From: Atherinomorus stipes
Taxonomy: Eukaryota > Chordata > Actinopteri > Atheriniformes > Atherinidae
Reading direction: 5' to 3'
Assembly: GCA_023101725.1 (NCBI GenBank)
Contig: JALJCO010001024.1
Location: 62,001-126,000, forward strand
DNA length: 64,000 bases
The notes under the pieces were generated by a model. That model ran no database searches. It was not told the origin of the DNA and saw only the letters and a list, made by a program, of their open reading frames with translations. This document shows, in pieces, positions 48,372-59,447 of the stretch. Numbering within the stretch: the first letter of the stretch is position 1; each line of letters starts with the position of its first letter. A program made the position numbers and the translations under genes.

Positions 48372-49098
48372 TTAACTAATGTCCCAGATAACGAGGACAG
48401 AGTTTCTGTGTGTTGCTCCTGTTCATGTTGCAAGTGCAGCTGATTTTTCGTCTCCTTTTACTGAGATCCACCGTAATATGGATCATTCATTTACTTGTCC
48501 GCATCGCACTCGTGTCCACGGCGCAAAGCCCAAAACTTTATAGGTTAAAAGAAAACTGGTTGGAATTCAGTGGCACTTTTATTCCCATTAAAATGATTTG
48601 ATCTGATTTTACAGATCAGACGGCATTTTTCACTGATCGCTGCTGGCAACTTAACTGCTGAGTCATGAAATCTGACGGCGCAGACAGTTTAAGATTATAT
48701 TTTACTGCACATAAAATTCCCTGATTTTACAGAGCGGATCAACAAACACCTGCAGCAGAGGTCTGCAGCTTCTCTCCAACAACGGAACCAAGAGTTAGAA
48801 ACTGGATGAGGTTCTGCCGAAGCCGTTTCCTAACGTGTAAAGATTAGACAGTGCAGGCGCAGCATCCCAGCCCTGATGCTGATTGGTTAGCTGACCTGTC
48901 CATGAGTAACATTCCGCTTCTGATTGGTGAGCTTAGTTGGCTGGTACAGAGACGGCATGTAGCGTCTGTGTACAACAGTCGACAGAGCAGATCCTGGGTC
49001 AGTCAGGAGCGCTGGAAAAACCGCAGCTTTGGTGATCACGTGATCGCGTGGTCTGAAATCGCAATTTCGATCTGCGAACGATAAATCGTTCAGCTCCA
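47303..49098. mobile_element. hAT element with perfect 8-bp TSD
   Basis: The left end TAGGGCTGAACGATATCAG and inverted right end TGGAGCTGAACGATTTATCG are flanked by TTTCCAGC at 47295-47302 and 49099-49106. AT-rich on the left, mixed on the right. 1796 bp, no transposase. Confidence 0.92.
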
Positions 49099-49106
49099 TT
49101 TCCAGC

Positions 49107-50378
49107 TTTATCACACCAGTGTGGAAGCTGAGGATCTGCTGCTTTTCTCTTCTGCAGAGGTTGCACACAGAGCTGAGCAAACTGCTTCCTCATTTTACTC
49201 TCCCTATGCACAGGATAAGCTTTTAAATACCACCAGCTTACAGTCGATCCGCTGTTTACACACAAGCTGCCTGGAAGGAAACTGAAGGTGAAATGTTTGT
49301 TGACTTTAGTTTGGATCTTTCTATTCCTTTTGCCCTGCAGTGCGCTTTATTAACAGCTGAAACTGCTTTGTGGGATTTTTCTTTTTTTTTTTCTTTACAC
49401 TGCCCCTTTGACCAGAACTCCTTGGAGAAACAAGTTTTGCATTTCTGTGGATTTTTCCTGGAAAGATAAAGAACAGATGAGTTAAAAATAAATCTCCTTG
49501 ACCTCCAGAGAAACCTGTGTGGCCCTTTAGCTGTTGCACTTTCCACTTTGTGCACAACTTTCTCCATGAATTTAAACTTTTATACAAACCTGTACTTCAT
49601 CCTTTCTTATCTTCCTGTTCGCCTTGGCCTCCACTGTCATCCATCCATCCTCCAGTCTTGACATCTTCATTGTTGCTTCATCTGGCCTCTAGCCCTTCAT
49701 TTACTCTGTTGAATATGTATGGATGGAAGTGAGTGCCATCATCCGCCAGATTAACTGCCACAGCAACCATTAGTGGGGGCAGACTGAGTCCTGCATCAGT
49801 AACTTTACCCTGACTGCAGGTGGCTATGAGACTGTTTCATTTCACACTTACGGACTCTGTTGTGTTTATCCCGCACCGGCTTCCAGCTTATATGAAATTA
49901 TCTTTGCTGTTTTTGCTGAATTTTAAAGGTCGAGTCCCTTTGCTTGTAATACGCAGCAGGAGCTTTCAGTGTTTGTTTGGTTTATCTCGACAGAATTAAT
50001 GAAACAAGATAAATTCCTAACAGGGAAGATAATGAAACCCCGGCTGGATTATCCCCCGCCCTCTCATAAAGAAAAATAATCCACAACTAATGAGCCACAT
50101 CAGTGAGATCAGTCTGGAGAGATTTGAAGCTTTGTTTTGGTCGTGACTTGAACGGCTTTCAGCTGCTGCTCGGATCAGAACTGCTGGAGTCACAGTCCTC
50201 ATAGACTCTTACGGCTGCTGCACACAAGAGCTTCTGCTGAGCTAAAAGTCATCCGAGGCCGTTTGCTCAGCAGATCCTCGCCTGATTTTTGGTGAGTTTT
50301 CTGCCTCTCGAGGACTTGAAGTGAAAATCAAACACGTTTGGTATTTTTTGCCTGGCGAAAAACTCACCGTGTGGACTT
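49107..50378 (+). other. Intron sequence, nothing recognised
   Basis: Short frames on both strands, no domain. No TIR pair found. Confidence 0.45.
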
Positions 50379-50909
50379 CAAGGTTATTATAATTCACTAA
50401 AACTAACGAAAAAAACTAAAATTAAAATAAAAAAAAACGTTTTCATTAACTGAAACAAAAATAAAAATGACGTTTTTTTACAGAACGATAACTAACTGAA
50501 ACTGTATTGTGTCTTTACAAAACTAACGAAAATGATCGCAGAAACATCCTCAGTTTTAGTCTTTGTAAATTAATATAATACATCAGCCTTCTGGGTTGAT
50601 ATGAAATCTATTTCTATTTAATGTATTTACTTTGCTCTGCTGGTTTTACTAAGAGTGACTTTGTGATGATTTTGAATGTCACACCAGACAAACACCTATA
50701 ATTTTACAAAAAAAATACCCCAAAAAACTAAAACTAACACTGAAACTAATGAAAATTAAGCCAAAACTAAACATTTTCCAAAAATAGAAACTAATAAAAA
50801 TAATCAAATCTGTTCAACAAACTAACTAAAACTAACTGAATTGAAAAAGAAAAAGTCAAAACTAAATAAAAACTAAAACTAATAAAAATCCAAAACTATT
50901 ATAACCTTG
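50379..50909. mobile_element. AT-rich hAT-like MITE (CAAGGTTAT ends)
   Basis: CAAGGTTATTATAATTCAC at the left and CAAGGTTATAATAGTTTTGG inverted at the right. The interior consists of drifting AAACTAA/ACTAAAA words. The flanking 8-mers match only at 5 of 8 positions. Confidence 0.7.
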
Positions 50910-50957
50910 GTGCGCTCAGCTTAAGCTGTCTGCTGAGGGCAGAAGCTCTAGCGACCA

Positions 50958-51420
50958 ATCAAAACGCGTCTGCAGATCACATGATTTCAAGATGGCACCC
51001 CTCTGTCATCACGTCAGAAGACTGATTGATATTTTGCAAAACCTTTTAAATTCTGAAGGCAGAAAAGTTTTGAGGATCTTTTTTGTTAGAGACTGAATTG
51101 TGTTAATGTATTTAATTTTTATTGATTTTGTCTTTTTTATTTAGTAAATTGTATGTAACGTACTGTACTATAGTATAATCATGCCAGTTGGTGGCGGTAG
51201 TGCACCTCTGAGTTCACCAACCGCCATTAAACTCGAAAGAAGAAGAAGTCATGTAAGAAAAATGAATGAAACTTGGACGGAGACATTTGGATGGATGTTT
51301 TTGAAGTTTGACGAAACATCACATAAGCAGGTCTAGTCTGATTTCCAATTTATCCTCTAAAGAACGGGCTACTCTGTGAGCTGCCATCTTTAAATCATGT
51401 GATCTGCAGATGCATTTCGA
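50958..51420. repeat. Inverted repeat with ~39-bp arms
   Basis: The left arm (50958-50997) and right arm (51381-51420) share CTGCAGATCACATGATTT and AAGATGGCA on opposite strands. Between them lies a …GGTGGCGGTAGTGCACCTC…GAAGAAGAAG segment (51190-51248) that looks like a LINE or SINE 3' tail. Probably a foldback-type MITE; its true ends are not clear. Confidence 0.6.
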
Positions 51421-51427
51421 TTTTTGA

Positions 51428-51675
51428 GGAAAAAAAAAAAAGTTAAAATTTCCCAAAATGGGGGAGGAAAAAAGCCAAAAAAAAGGGGGAGGGGGGAAAA
51501 AGGGGGAAAGGGCGGGAGAAATTTTAGCTGGAGAAAGCTCGGGGGGCAGGAATCCCCCTCAATCCGGTAAAGATCGGTTTATCTCTGTGGATTGGGATCC
51601 TTGATGAGGATTTCTCGGGCAAGTCCCCAGGAGAAAAAAATAAGGAAAAAAAAAACGGAGATTCTCCCCCCCTGT
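51428..51675 (+). repeat. Low-complexity A/G block, possibly poor-quality sequence
   Basis: Runs of A and G of 4-12 bases alternate (…GGGGGAGGGGGGAAAAAGGGGG…), followed by C-runs and A-runs to 51670. The pattern resembles base-calling noise more than a regular repeat. It ends about 130 bp before the EF2 exon. Confidence 0.7.
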
Positions 51676-51802
51676 GTGACTTTGTTGTCACTGCTTTCAG
51701 CTTTCAGGATCAGTTCGGTGACCACTGTTCGCTGTAAATGCAAAACTTTGCTGAAGATTGTGTGAATATCTGTCATCAGTCGACTCTCCTTTTCATTTTC
51801 AG

Positions 51803-51915
51803 GTGACGGGCAGGTGGACTTTGATGAGTTCATGACCATTCTTGGTCCCAAACTTCTGTCATCTGAAACAAGAGAAGGCTTTCTGGGCAGCACAATAGAT
51901 ACCATCTTCTGGCAG
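51803..51915 (+). CDS. caln1: Calneuron-1, EF-hand 2 exon
   Basis: The acceptor is tttcattttcag and the donor is gtaaac at 51916. The first two bases complete the Gly codon begun in the previous exon. The exon encodes the rest of EF-hand loop 2 (DGQVDFDE, giving ligands Asp84, Asp86, Asp88 and Glu95 when joined), then FMTILGPKLLSSETREGF and ends in TIFWQ (residue about 124). The 113 nt are 2 + 37 codons, so the exon ends on a codon boundary. The FMTILGPKL and FWQ segments are calneuron-specific and differ from CaBP7. In the family, the EF-like C-terminal lobe and the hydrophobic tail anchor follow; no exon for them was recognised in 51916-64000. Confidence 0.92.
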
Positions 51916-54860
51916 GTAAACCTTCGTCTTTAAAGGTGCCATGACAACAAATTTCACTTTTCTAATGTTTTGGGGGTATAATACCATCTGCTGTACACTG
52001 ATGAGGCCATTTGGATGTCAAGAGCGAGTATCAAATCCCTGTTTTATTGAACAATCCCTGGATATTTACGTAAATACACGTCTGATTAACTCCTAACTGC
52101 ACAGAACTACTTATTTTGTCACGGTGTGATGTTGTATGGCAAAGCTACTTGAAGTTAAGGTCGTGCCATTAGCACTTTAAACTTATTACACAAGTACATG
52201 TACACAAACAGAGGCTTCACCATCTTTCCATCAGTACCTGGTGGGCCAGCCTTGGCTTAAAATGCCCAGGCTGATTTTTCTTTTTGTCCCAGTCCACTCT
52301 TGCCTGAGTGTATTTAAATAAACAATAACCTTATAATGGCATATATGACTCTATTGTTAAAGCTAGGGGTGTTTTGGCAAGTTTCTTCTCCATAGAGAGC
52401 ATGACCAATGCACTGAACTGCCTCCAGTGATGCTACAAAATCCACCAATCCTCTAAAAATCCACATTATTATGGATCCCTATCTGCCTTCATCAAAATGA
52501 GCAGAAATGTTGATTCTCCCAAACAAGTGTAGTTGCAGTGCATTTTGCATGTGGATCCTTTGTTTTGTGCTTCTTTGCTTTTTCTTAAAAGCGCTTCAAA
52601 TCAGTCATACCTGTCTGCATCACGCTGGGTCTGATCCTGCTGTTTCCTAGCGTTATTTTTCTTTGGAGAATTGACATATGCAGCAATATTAACATGAAAT
52701 AGTTTATGCTGCTAAGTCACCACACCAACATCACACAAATCCTAAAGTGAAACTTTTCCCCAGCCATTAACCCCTTATTTTTTAAAATATCATGGCTTTG
52801 TAACGAAGCCCGTGTGGACTCAGTAGTTATCCTTTAATCATGACGATGGCGAATATCCGAGATGTGCTTGAAGGCAGCACAGCTGCGTGCGTCCTGTACT
52901 CAATAACGAGAACATTTTAAATCGCCTTCTTCTGCCAGTTTGGTGTTGATGGAGGTCGTTAGGCCTGTTATAGTTGAATGTTTGCTTGGAGCACGATGCA
53001 CGACTGCAGATCCCAGCAGCTGGATCAGTTTTTCATCCCGTGATCTACTCGACTACAGCTGCACAGGCGCCCCTGCTGTCTGCTCGTGGTTGAACAGGAT
53101 GTAAGGAGTTTTTTCCTCTCAGAAAAAAGTAAGTCATATTTCCTGCTGATTGTACAATTCAGACAAATCCAGCTGAACAAATGAAAGCAAAGGTTGATTA
53201 TTGATACAACTGGGTCCTTGTGACACATAAATCCTTCCTTTTCCTGTTAAATTGTTACCATGATGCTGAGTTCTGGTTGTGTTAGCTCTGAAAATATGAA
53301 CCTTTTTTTTAACACCATATTCTGTAAAATCATATTCTTATTAAACCAAAATAAAGTGCAGTAACTGGTGAGAATGATGTTCTTAAGGCCTCCATTAGGC
53401 TGAATGATGGTGTAGTGTTTTTATTTTCTTTTATTCTTGGGTCAGTATGACTTTCTTCCACAAAACCAAATAAATGAACAAATTTTTATAAAATTAATTT
53501 GGGAAATGTAAATTGACCAAATTAGCTACTGTGGAGAGAAAATTCATAGCTGGATAGATTTGCATCTGATGAAAAACATGGCCTTACAGTTTGGCATTTA
53601 CATTATTGCATACAGATTATTCAGCAAGAGCACAGTGGTCGTGGTAGTTCAATGTGTTTAAAAGAACTTTAAAATAATGCTTTTTTAAAAAAATAGAAAA
53701 CAGTTGGAGGAGAAAGTCTTGTTTTTAACTGGCTTTGTGACTTCCTCACTACCTGATGGACAAAATATCGTACCGGTATGTTATTTCGTGAGAGCTAGGC
53801 CCCTCCTGTAATTTAATCCTAGAGGCATTTGAATGTATATGTTATGACAATGACAGTTGTTTTGTAATAGACTCTTGTTTTAAATTTTGTTTATCAACAG
53901 AGTTGAACACTACAACTTAAAAAAAATAGAAGAATGTAAGAAATAAATGATTTGTTTTTATTTTTTTATTTGGGGACCCGTTGAATTTCCCAGGGACCCA
54001 CTCAAACCTTTACCTGTGGGTCCCAGGGACTCTACATTGAAAGCCTATCAACATCACTGCATGAATAATAAAGCCTTGTATTCAGCAGCTCTTGCTTTGC
54101 TCACTGGTCATTCTGTTTTTATGCATCCGTTACTAAATGTGTAACCATGGCAATGTGTAAATTACCTAAAGTTTTCTGCAATGTAATTAACTTTATTGCA
54201 TATTTCGGTGCCAGATCAGGATATTTTTCAAATTTAAGCCACAGACCTTTGATATATAACAAAGTGGGACAGAAATAAAGGAAAAACCTGCAGAGCTGGA
54301 CTCAGACCAACCTCGCTCACCCTGGCCTCTGAATTCTTTATGCTATCTGTGTGACTTGTAGATAAGCTAGCTCTACAGAATAACACTTTCCATCATTTTC
54401 TGTTCCCTCTCACTAATAGAACTGCTGGTGCATCACTTTCCCACCACAGAAGGACATCTGGTGATGTGCAGCTGGAGAAAAACCAGCTTATCAGAAAGTT
54501 ACTTTTAAGAAATAAAACTGATGAGAGAGGATCTTGAACATGTGTTCATTTATGATGATTTAGGGATTAACTACTTTTGATGGTACAATTTTGTTAAAGT
54601 TAAAGGACAGAGGACATGAATTTGGAAACAGTTTCTTTGTCAGAAACTCTAGAAAACTTTTCTTATTCCTTAAGATCAAATGAAACTTTACGCTTATTGT
54701 TTTGCACATATTTCTACATAACCAAGCATTTATTGTAATTAAACAGTTTTCCTGTTAGGTTTTCTATATTATTCTGTGTTGACCCTGTTGTTTGCATCTT
54801 TTCTTAATTGCTTCTGATAATGTTTGCAAGGCATTTTGCATCTGCAGCTCTCATGCTCAG
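51916..54860 (+). other. caln1: Intron sequence after the EF2 exon
   Basis: TTAAAGGTGCCATGACA at 51930, 14 bp after the donor, resembles a TTAA-element end but no partner was confirmed. The rest is unrecognised, and no further calneuron exon was seen. Confidence 0.5.
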
Positions 54861-56086
54861 GGTTCCTGCAGGTCCTTGAAAAGTCTTAAAAAGGATTAAA
54901 TTTAAATCCTGGAAATTGAGGTCTTAAATCATCTTAAAGGGACTTGAGGTAAGATTAAGAAACGAAACTTGCGACTGGCGCTTCAGGTAACTGCAGCCAC
55001 GAGCCAAGCCGTGACAACACGTCAACCACCTGAAACTCAGACACTAATATCAGTGTTAAAGCTCTACAGAGAAGGTGGAGATGGAAACACTCGCGCTGCT
55101 TTCCAGTAGCGTGTTATGTCGAGAACGTCGTGCACGTCGTGGGAACGTGAACAGCTGCAGCCTCCGTGGCTGCAGATGAAGACGACTTATTAATGTCAGC
55201 ATGTTATCTGACACCTGAACTGTGAGAATCTCCAGCGCAGCTCCGCTGAATGAAACGGTTCTGATCAGTTTTTTAACTCTTTCCTGTCCTCAGCGGGCTT
55301 TTCTTCAGTAATCAGTTTGGAAACACGTCGTGATGTCACAGCATGTCGCTGTCACATGAACGCGTCACATTAACACTGTCATGCTGTAGCTTTTAAATAT
55401 GAAATGTCCAAAATGTTCTTACGGGGGAGTATGCCCCTGGACACCCTAGATGGGTTGTATCCTTATCACCTGTTTCACCCCTAACCTGTTTTCATGAAAA
55501 CCAAACTAAACTTAAAGTTAGAGTCCAGAGTCCCTCCAGCGTTTCTGTTTGCAAATGACAGTATTCAAACTGAGCGCCCCCTTTTTCCTACCAGAGTTCG
55601 AGTGACCGGCGTCTGCTCCAATCATGAGCACATTCCCACACAGCGTCATGCTCTCAGCTCTGTCATTGGCTGGCGATACAAACAGAAATCTCCACCCAGC
55701 AACGTCCCGACCAGACCATAATAAAGCGAAAGAGCGAATTACAGACAGGGGGGACAGAGAGTTGGATTCAAGCTCATCACTGCATACGACTAATGGCCCA
55801 AAGGCGCGGTTTGAGATGGATTTCACTTGCACAAGTCGAACCTTTATTTCAGGGGGGAAACTTCTCTCTCTACCTTTAATAACACTGAAAAACAAAAGAC
55901 AATATTGACAGATTGTCCTTGTTTAGATGTTCTAAACAAATTAAAGGTGTCTTTTTTCCCCCTTTTTTTTCTCCCATCATGGGAGAGCGAGAAAAAAAAA
56001 AGGCTTTTCACAAATGTAAAGTCTTGATTTTCATTTCAGGAGGCAAAAAGTTACGTATTCAAAAGAAATCGTTACAACATATTGGG
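54861..56086. other. Probable repeat-rich intron segment
   Basis: GGTTCCTGCAGGTCCTTGAA and repeated GTCTTAAAAAGG words at 54861-54900 recur at 56285-56330, suggesting two parts of one interrupted element. A TTAAAGGGACTTGAGGTAA at 54935 is another TTAA-type end. 55500-55610 resembles 61210-61290 (CAAACTGAG.GCCCC). Boundaries are not resolved. Confidence 0.35.
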
Positions 56087-56277
56087 TAGGGGGAAATGAT
56101 ACGGTTAAACAACAATTTGATTCATGTCATGAGTCATGGTTTCTGATTCAATTTCAAGTCACATGAATTGAATCGTATCGTATCGTTCTAAATTAACCGA
56201 TTCATTCATGAATCGAATCAGAAACCGTGAATCGTGATATGAATTGAATTGTTGTTACCCGAGTCATTACACCTCTA
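56087..56277. mobile_element. Palindromic hAT MITE, 191 bp
   Basis: The two halves are complementary over most of their length (…GAATCAGAAACC… versus GGTTTCTGATTC). The ends are TAGGGGGAAATGATACGG and inverted TAGAGGTGTAATGACTCGG. The flanks ATATTGGG (56079-56086) and ATTTTGGG (56278-56285) agree at 7 of 8 bases. Confidence 0.85.
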
Positions 56278-56285
56278 ATTTTGGG

Positions 56286-57424
56286 GTCTTACATTTTATT
56301 TAGTGAGGTCTTAAAAAGGTCTTAAAAAGCAATAAATGTTACTTTTAAAATGGTGAAAGAACTCTGATGGTCTGTCTCAGCACTTCTTATTCTCAACGTT
56401 TAACATGAATTTTGAGTTATAAAAAGCTTTGACTTTGCACAACCATTTCAGAGTTCACAAGATTTTTCTTTTAGCATAATAAAACTTGCAGTCACAAGAT
56501 GATCTAAGATTCAGAATCCAACTTTTAGTTTCCATACCTGCAAAATTTCAGGGTAGCAGCAAAATTCACCTCATGTCTTCTGGGTGATATTGTGACTGAT
56601 GAATAGGCCTAAAAGGATTTGAGAGTATAAAGTGACTGAGGAATTGGTGGAATAAAAACAAATGAGAAAATATGTGACTGTAGAAGTGAGATAGTCTAAA
56701 TTTAAATAAGTAAAATAATGATGAATACAAACAGCAGGTAGGATGAGGAAGCCTGGATGAGCATGGAGACAAATAAAGCAACTTGGCAGGCCTGTTCTCT
56801 TGATGTCATCACTGGCTTGACCCAGGATTTCTCTCGGGGGCAGGACCTCGTGGTTTAGTCTTTGGTGACAAGACTGCAGGCTGGATGAATGTACTGCCAG
56901 CAACTTTTGGCTGCTGCAGTGACCTTGGCTTATAAAACAGAGCGGTTAGCTGTCCCAGTCAAAGCACAGCTGCTGGTGCTGCTTTAGGTTTTACTGCTTC
57001 AACAGCTCCTAACTTCAATATCTCATCTGAGCTGATGCCTGGAAGCAGGAACTGTCACTAAACACCTCATCCTACTGTATGTACAGAGCACACTGAGAGA
57101 GCTGGAAGATATACCACAGACCCTGATTTATCCTTATTTCTCCACACACTTCACTGATAATTAGTTGCTTGAGAGATACGAGATTTGTGCTTAGTCTAGT
57201 TTGTTAATGGACTGTGGTATATGACTCAGCCTCTTTCAACAAATTTGTTTCGTTTTTTGTCATAATGACAAATGAGCCCCAGATATCTGCTAAAGCATCC
57301 ATGTTTTCAAGCTTTAAATGTGGAATGAAGAATTTTTTTGTCTGTATTCCTTTGTATTAAGTTTTAAAGCTCTTAAAACTAATTAGAAACCTGTTTATCA
57401 GTTATGTTGCATTCTACATCATCT
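56286..57424 (+). other. Intron sequence, nothing recognised
   Basis: Apparently unique after about 56340. The minus-strand frame at 56571-56903 (110 codons) has no recognisable domain. Confidence 0.45.
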
Positions 57425-57502
57425 CGAATCAGGAAAAGTTCCTGTTCTGTGGAAAACATCCTCCTTTGTCCCAGTACCTAAAAACATCTCAACCATCTAA
57501 AC
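57425..57502 (+). pseudogene. LINE RT fragment, segment 1
   Basis: Plus-strand VPVLWKTSSFVPVPKN is the start of the LINE RT block (…VPVPK…). It is cut by the hAT insertion at 57503 and resumes at 59277. Confidence 0.65.
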
Positions 57503-59268
57503 CAGTGCTTCTCAACCTTTTTTGAGCCAATGCCCCCCTGCCCAATATCCAGGTCCCCTACCACCCCCCCAACATTAAAAAGTAGGATATAACGATGTTC
57601 ACACGGCTTGTCTTGACACAATTTCTGCTCTGCGGAGATCTGTTTTTTGTGATCGCTCATTATAATTTAAACATGACCCCCATCAAGACTCTACAACCCT
57701 GAGGTATGGTATTGTTTTAAACGTTATTTACATTTTACTGCATACCACCTCCTCCGCTGCAGATTGTGACATTTATCTAATTTCAGTGACGTTAAAGTCA
57801 GATGAAATGTGACGTGATCACAGACTGAGGTAGCTGAACAGATCAGATGTGGATCAAATTCAGGACAACACAGAAAGCAGACTGGGCCTGATTTATAAAA
57901 AAATATATTTGTGCTGTTCAATTAAGAAAAAACAGATATCATAACATATGGGGAAAAAAGTTAGATTTATCTGAAGTGTGAATGTAGTTTAAATGTCTTC
58001 CCAGAATCTATGATGTTGATTATTTTGAGTTACCCCATAAAAATCCTGCACTGAAACTAAAGTCATTTGACAGAATTTAATGATCAGCAATATGGAAATC
58101 AGATGAGGTTTCATCTATGAACAACATCACAGACATCCAAAGAAACCAGAGATGCTGCTGCACATGAATCACACCAAGTTAGTGAACTCAGATGTCTCTG
58201 ATTGTTGTTTCACTGCAGGCTGCACAGACGATTATTTCAGTTGTGGTACAGCTGATGCCTCAAATCCACGTAATTATGGTTCTTTAGAAAAAAAAAGGTT
58301 TAATCCAGTCATCTTTAAAAGACCGGGAGGTGACGTATAACTGAAAGCTAGAATAGAACCAGGTCCGTCTGAGCTGAGAAACAGTGGACAACTCTGGGAA
58401 CACAACACCTGCGTTACCGGGTGATCTGACACCGCCCACCGATGCTGCACTGGGTTACATCCATCTGACTGCCTCCTGATGCTGCAGTGAACCATCAGGA
58501 GGGGAAAAAAATCCACTATGTGGAGGTACCCGGTCAATAACAGCCTTACTGCCCTGCACATCTGGACAAAAAAAACTGCAGCACGACATTGTACCCCAAA
58601 ACACCTCTGCGTCAGCTGCAGGCTCAATGTAACGCAGACGCTGCACGGGTATATGTCCAGCTCTAACTAACTAATGTGTGCTCAGAGCACCAATGCAAGC
58701 ATGTAGCTAACAACATGAACGGACAAAACTCACTTCCACTGAGCGTTGGCAGGAGAACGAAGCAAAACATGAAAGCTGTCTTACCTTTCCTGTTTGTAGT
58801 TAAAACTGGTACTCCTGGCGGAAACACTGCTATGATCCTCTGACTAGTTCCAAACAGGTGGTCTGAATAAATGGTGAACTGAATCCACTAAAAAACACTT
58901 TATCCTCTTTATTTATGAAGTTTATGACACCTTCAAAGCCTTATGGGCGACTCACATCTTCAGGTCCACGTTTTCTCTCCATCCTCCACTGCGCATTACG
59001 TTATGCTGTGTTCACGTGCATAGCAAATGTCTGACAACAGAATGTCCTGCTGCTAGCATTCCTGGAGCCTCATTAGTGTTTCTAGCGTGAATTTGGGAAC
59101 CAGCCCTCACTTCTCCTAGTTCCTATTGGTTGATATAAGAGTCAATACTCAAAATCAAATCGATGGTTTACAAACGCACCCCTAGAGGACGTCAATGCCC
59201 CCCCCAGCTTCCCCTGATGGCCTCTTAACGCCCCCTGGGGGCCGTACTGCCCCCGTTGAGAAACACTA
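57503..59268. mobile_element. hAT element inserted in a LINE
   Basis: Left CAGTGCTTCTCAAC and inverted right TAGTGTTTCTCAAC; both ends have C-rich 'TGCCCCCC' tracts just inside. The flanks ATCTAAAC (57495-57502) and GTTTAAAC (59269-59276) match at 6 of 8 bases. The LINE peptide pattern resumes directly after the right flank. 1766 bp, no transposase recognised. Confidence 0.85.
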
Positions 59269-59276
59269 GTTTAAAC

Positions 59277-59420
59277 CAGATGATGACTGACCAGTTGCCC
59301 TGGCATCCCACTTCATGAAAGTCCTGCAGAGACTGTTATTGGCTCATCTTGGGGTCGACCATCATCTATCTGTTTCAGAGCCCACACTCATCTGGACCAA
59401 TCAGGCAGCACTTCAAATAT
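59277..59420 (+). pseudogene. LINE RT fragment, segment 2
   Basis: The plus strand reads PVALASHFMKVLQRLLLAHL then GVDHHLSVSEP and TNQAAL, the conserved 'RPVALTSHxMKxLERLLLAHL' region. The frame differs from segment 1, so frameshifts have accumulated. It ends at a T-run and ATT microsatellite (59419-59447). Confidence 0.75.
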
Positions 59421-59447
59421 GTTTTTTTTTTTATTATTATTATTATA

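Larger units (their letters stand above)
36110..51802 (+). other. caln1: Calneuron intron splitting EF-hand loop 2 (15.7 kb)
   Basis: Donor gtgagt and acceptor tttcag. The intron splits the Gly codon at position 4 of the second calcium-binding loop (G|GT). It holds the 344-bp tandem repeat, TTAA-flanked elements, SINE and LINE fragments and the hAT/TTAA cluster. Confidence 0.85.

Noticed and set aside
51930..52837. TTAA element starting 14 bp after the EF2 donor
   Set aside because: The left end TTAAAGGTGCCATGAC looks plausible, but the candidate right end at 52834 shares only AAAGG. Not enough to call.
55518..55895. 125-codon minus-strand frame
   Set aside because: An overlapping 94-codon frame lies on the other strand, and the region shares phrases with 61210-61290. 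It is repeat sequence without a domain.
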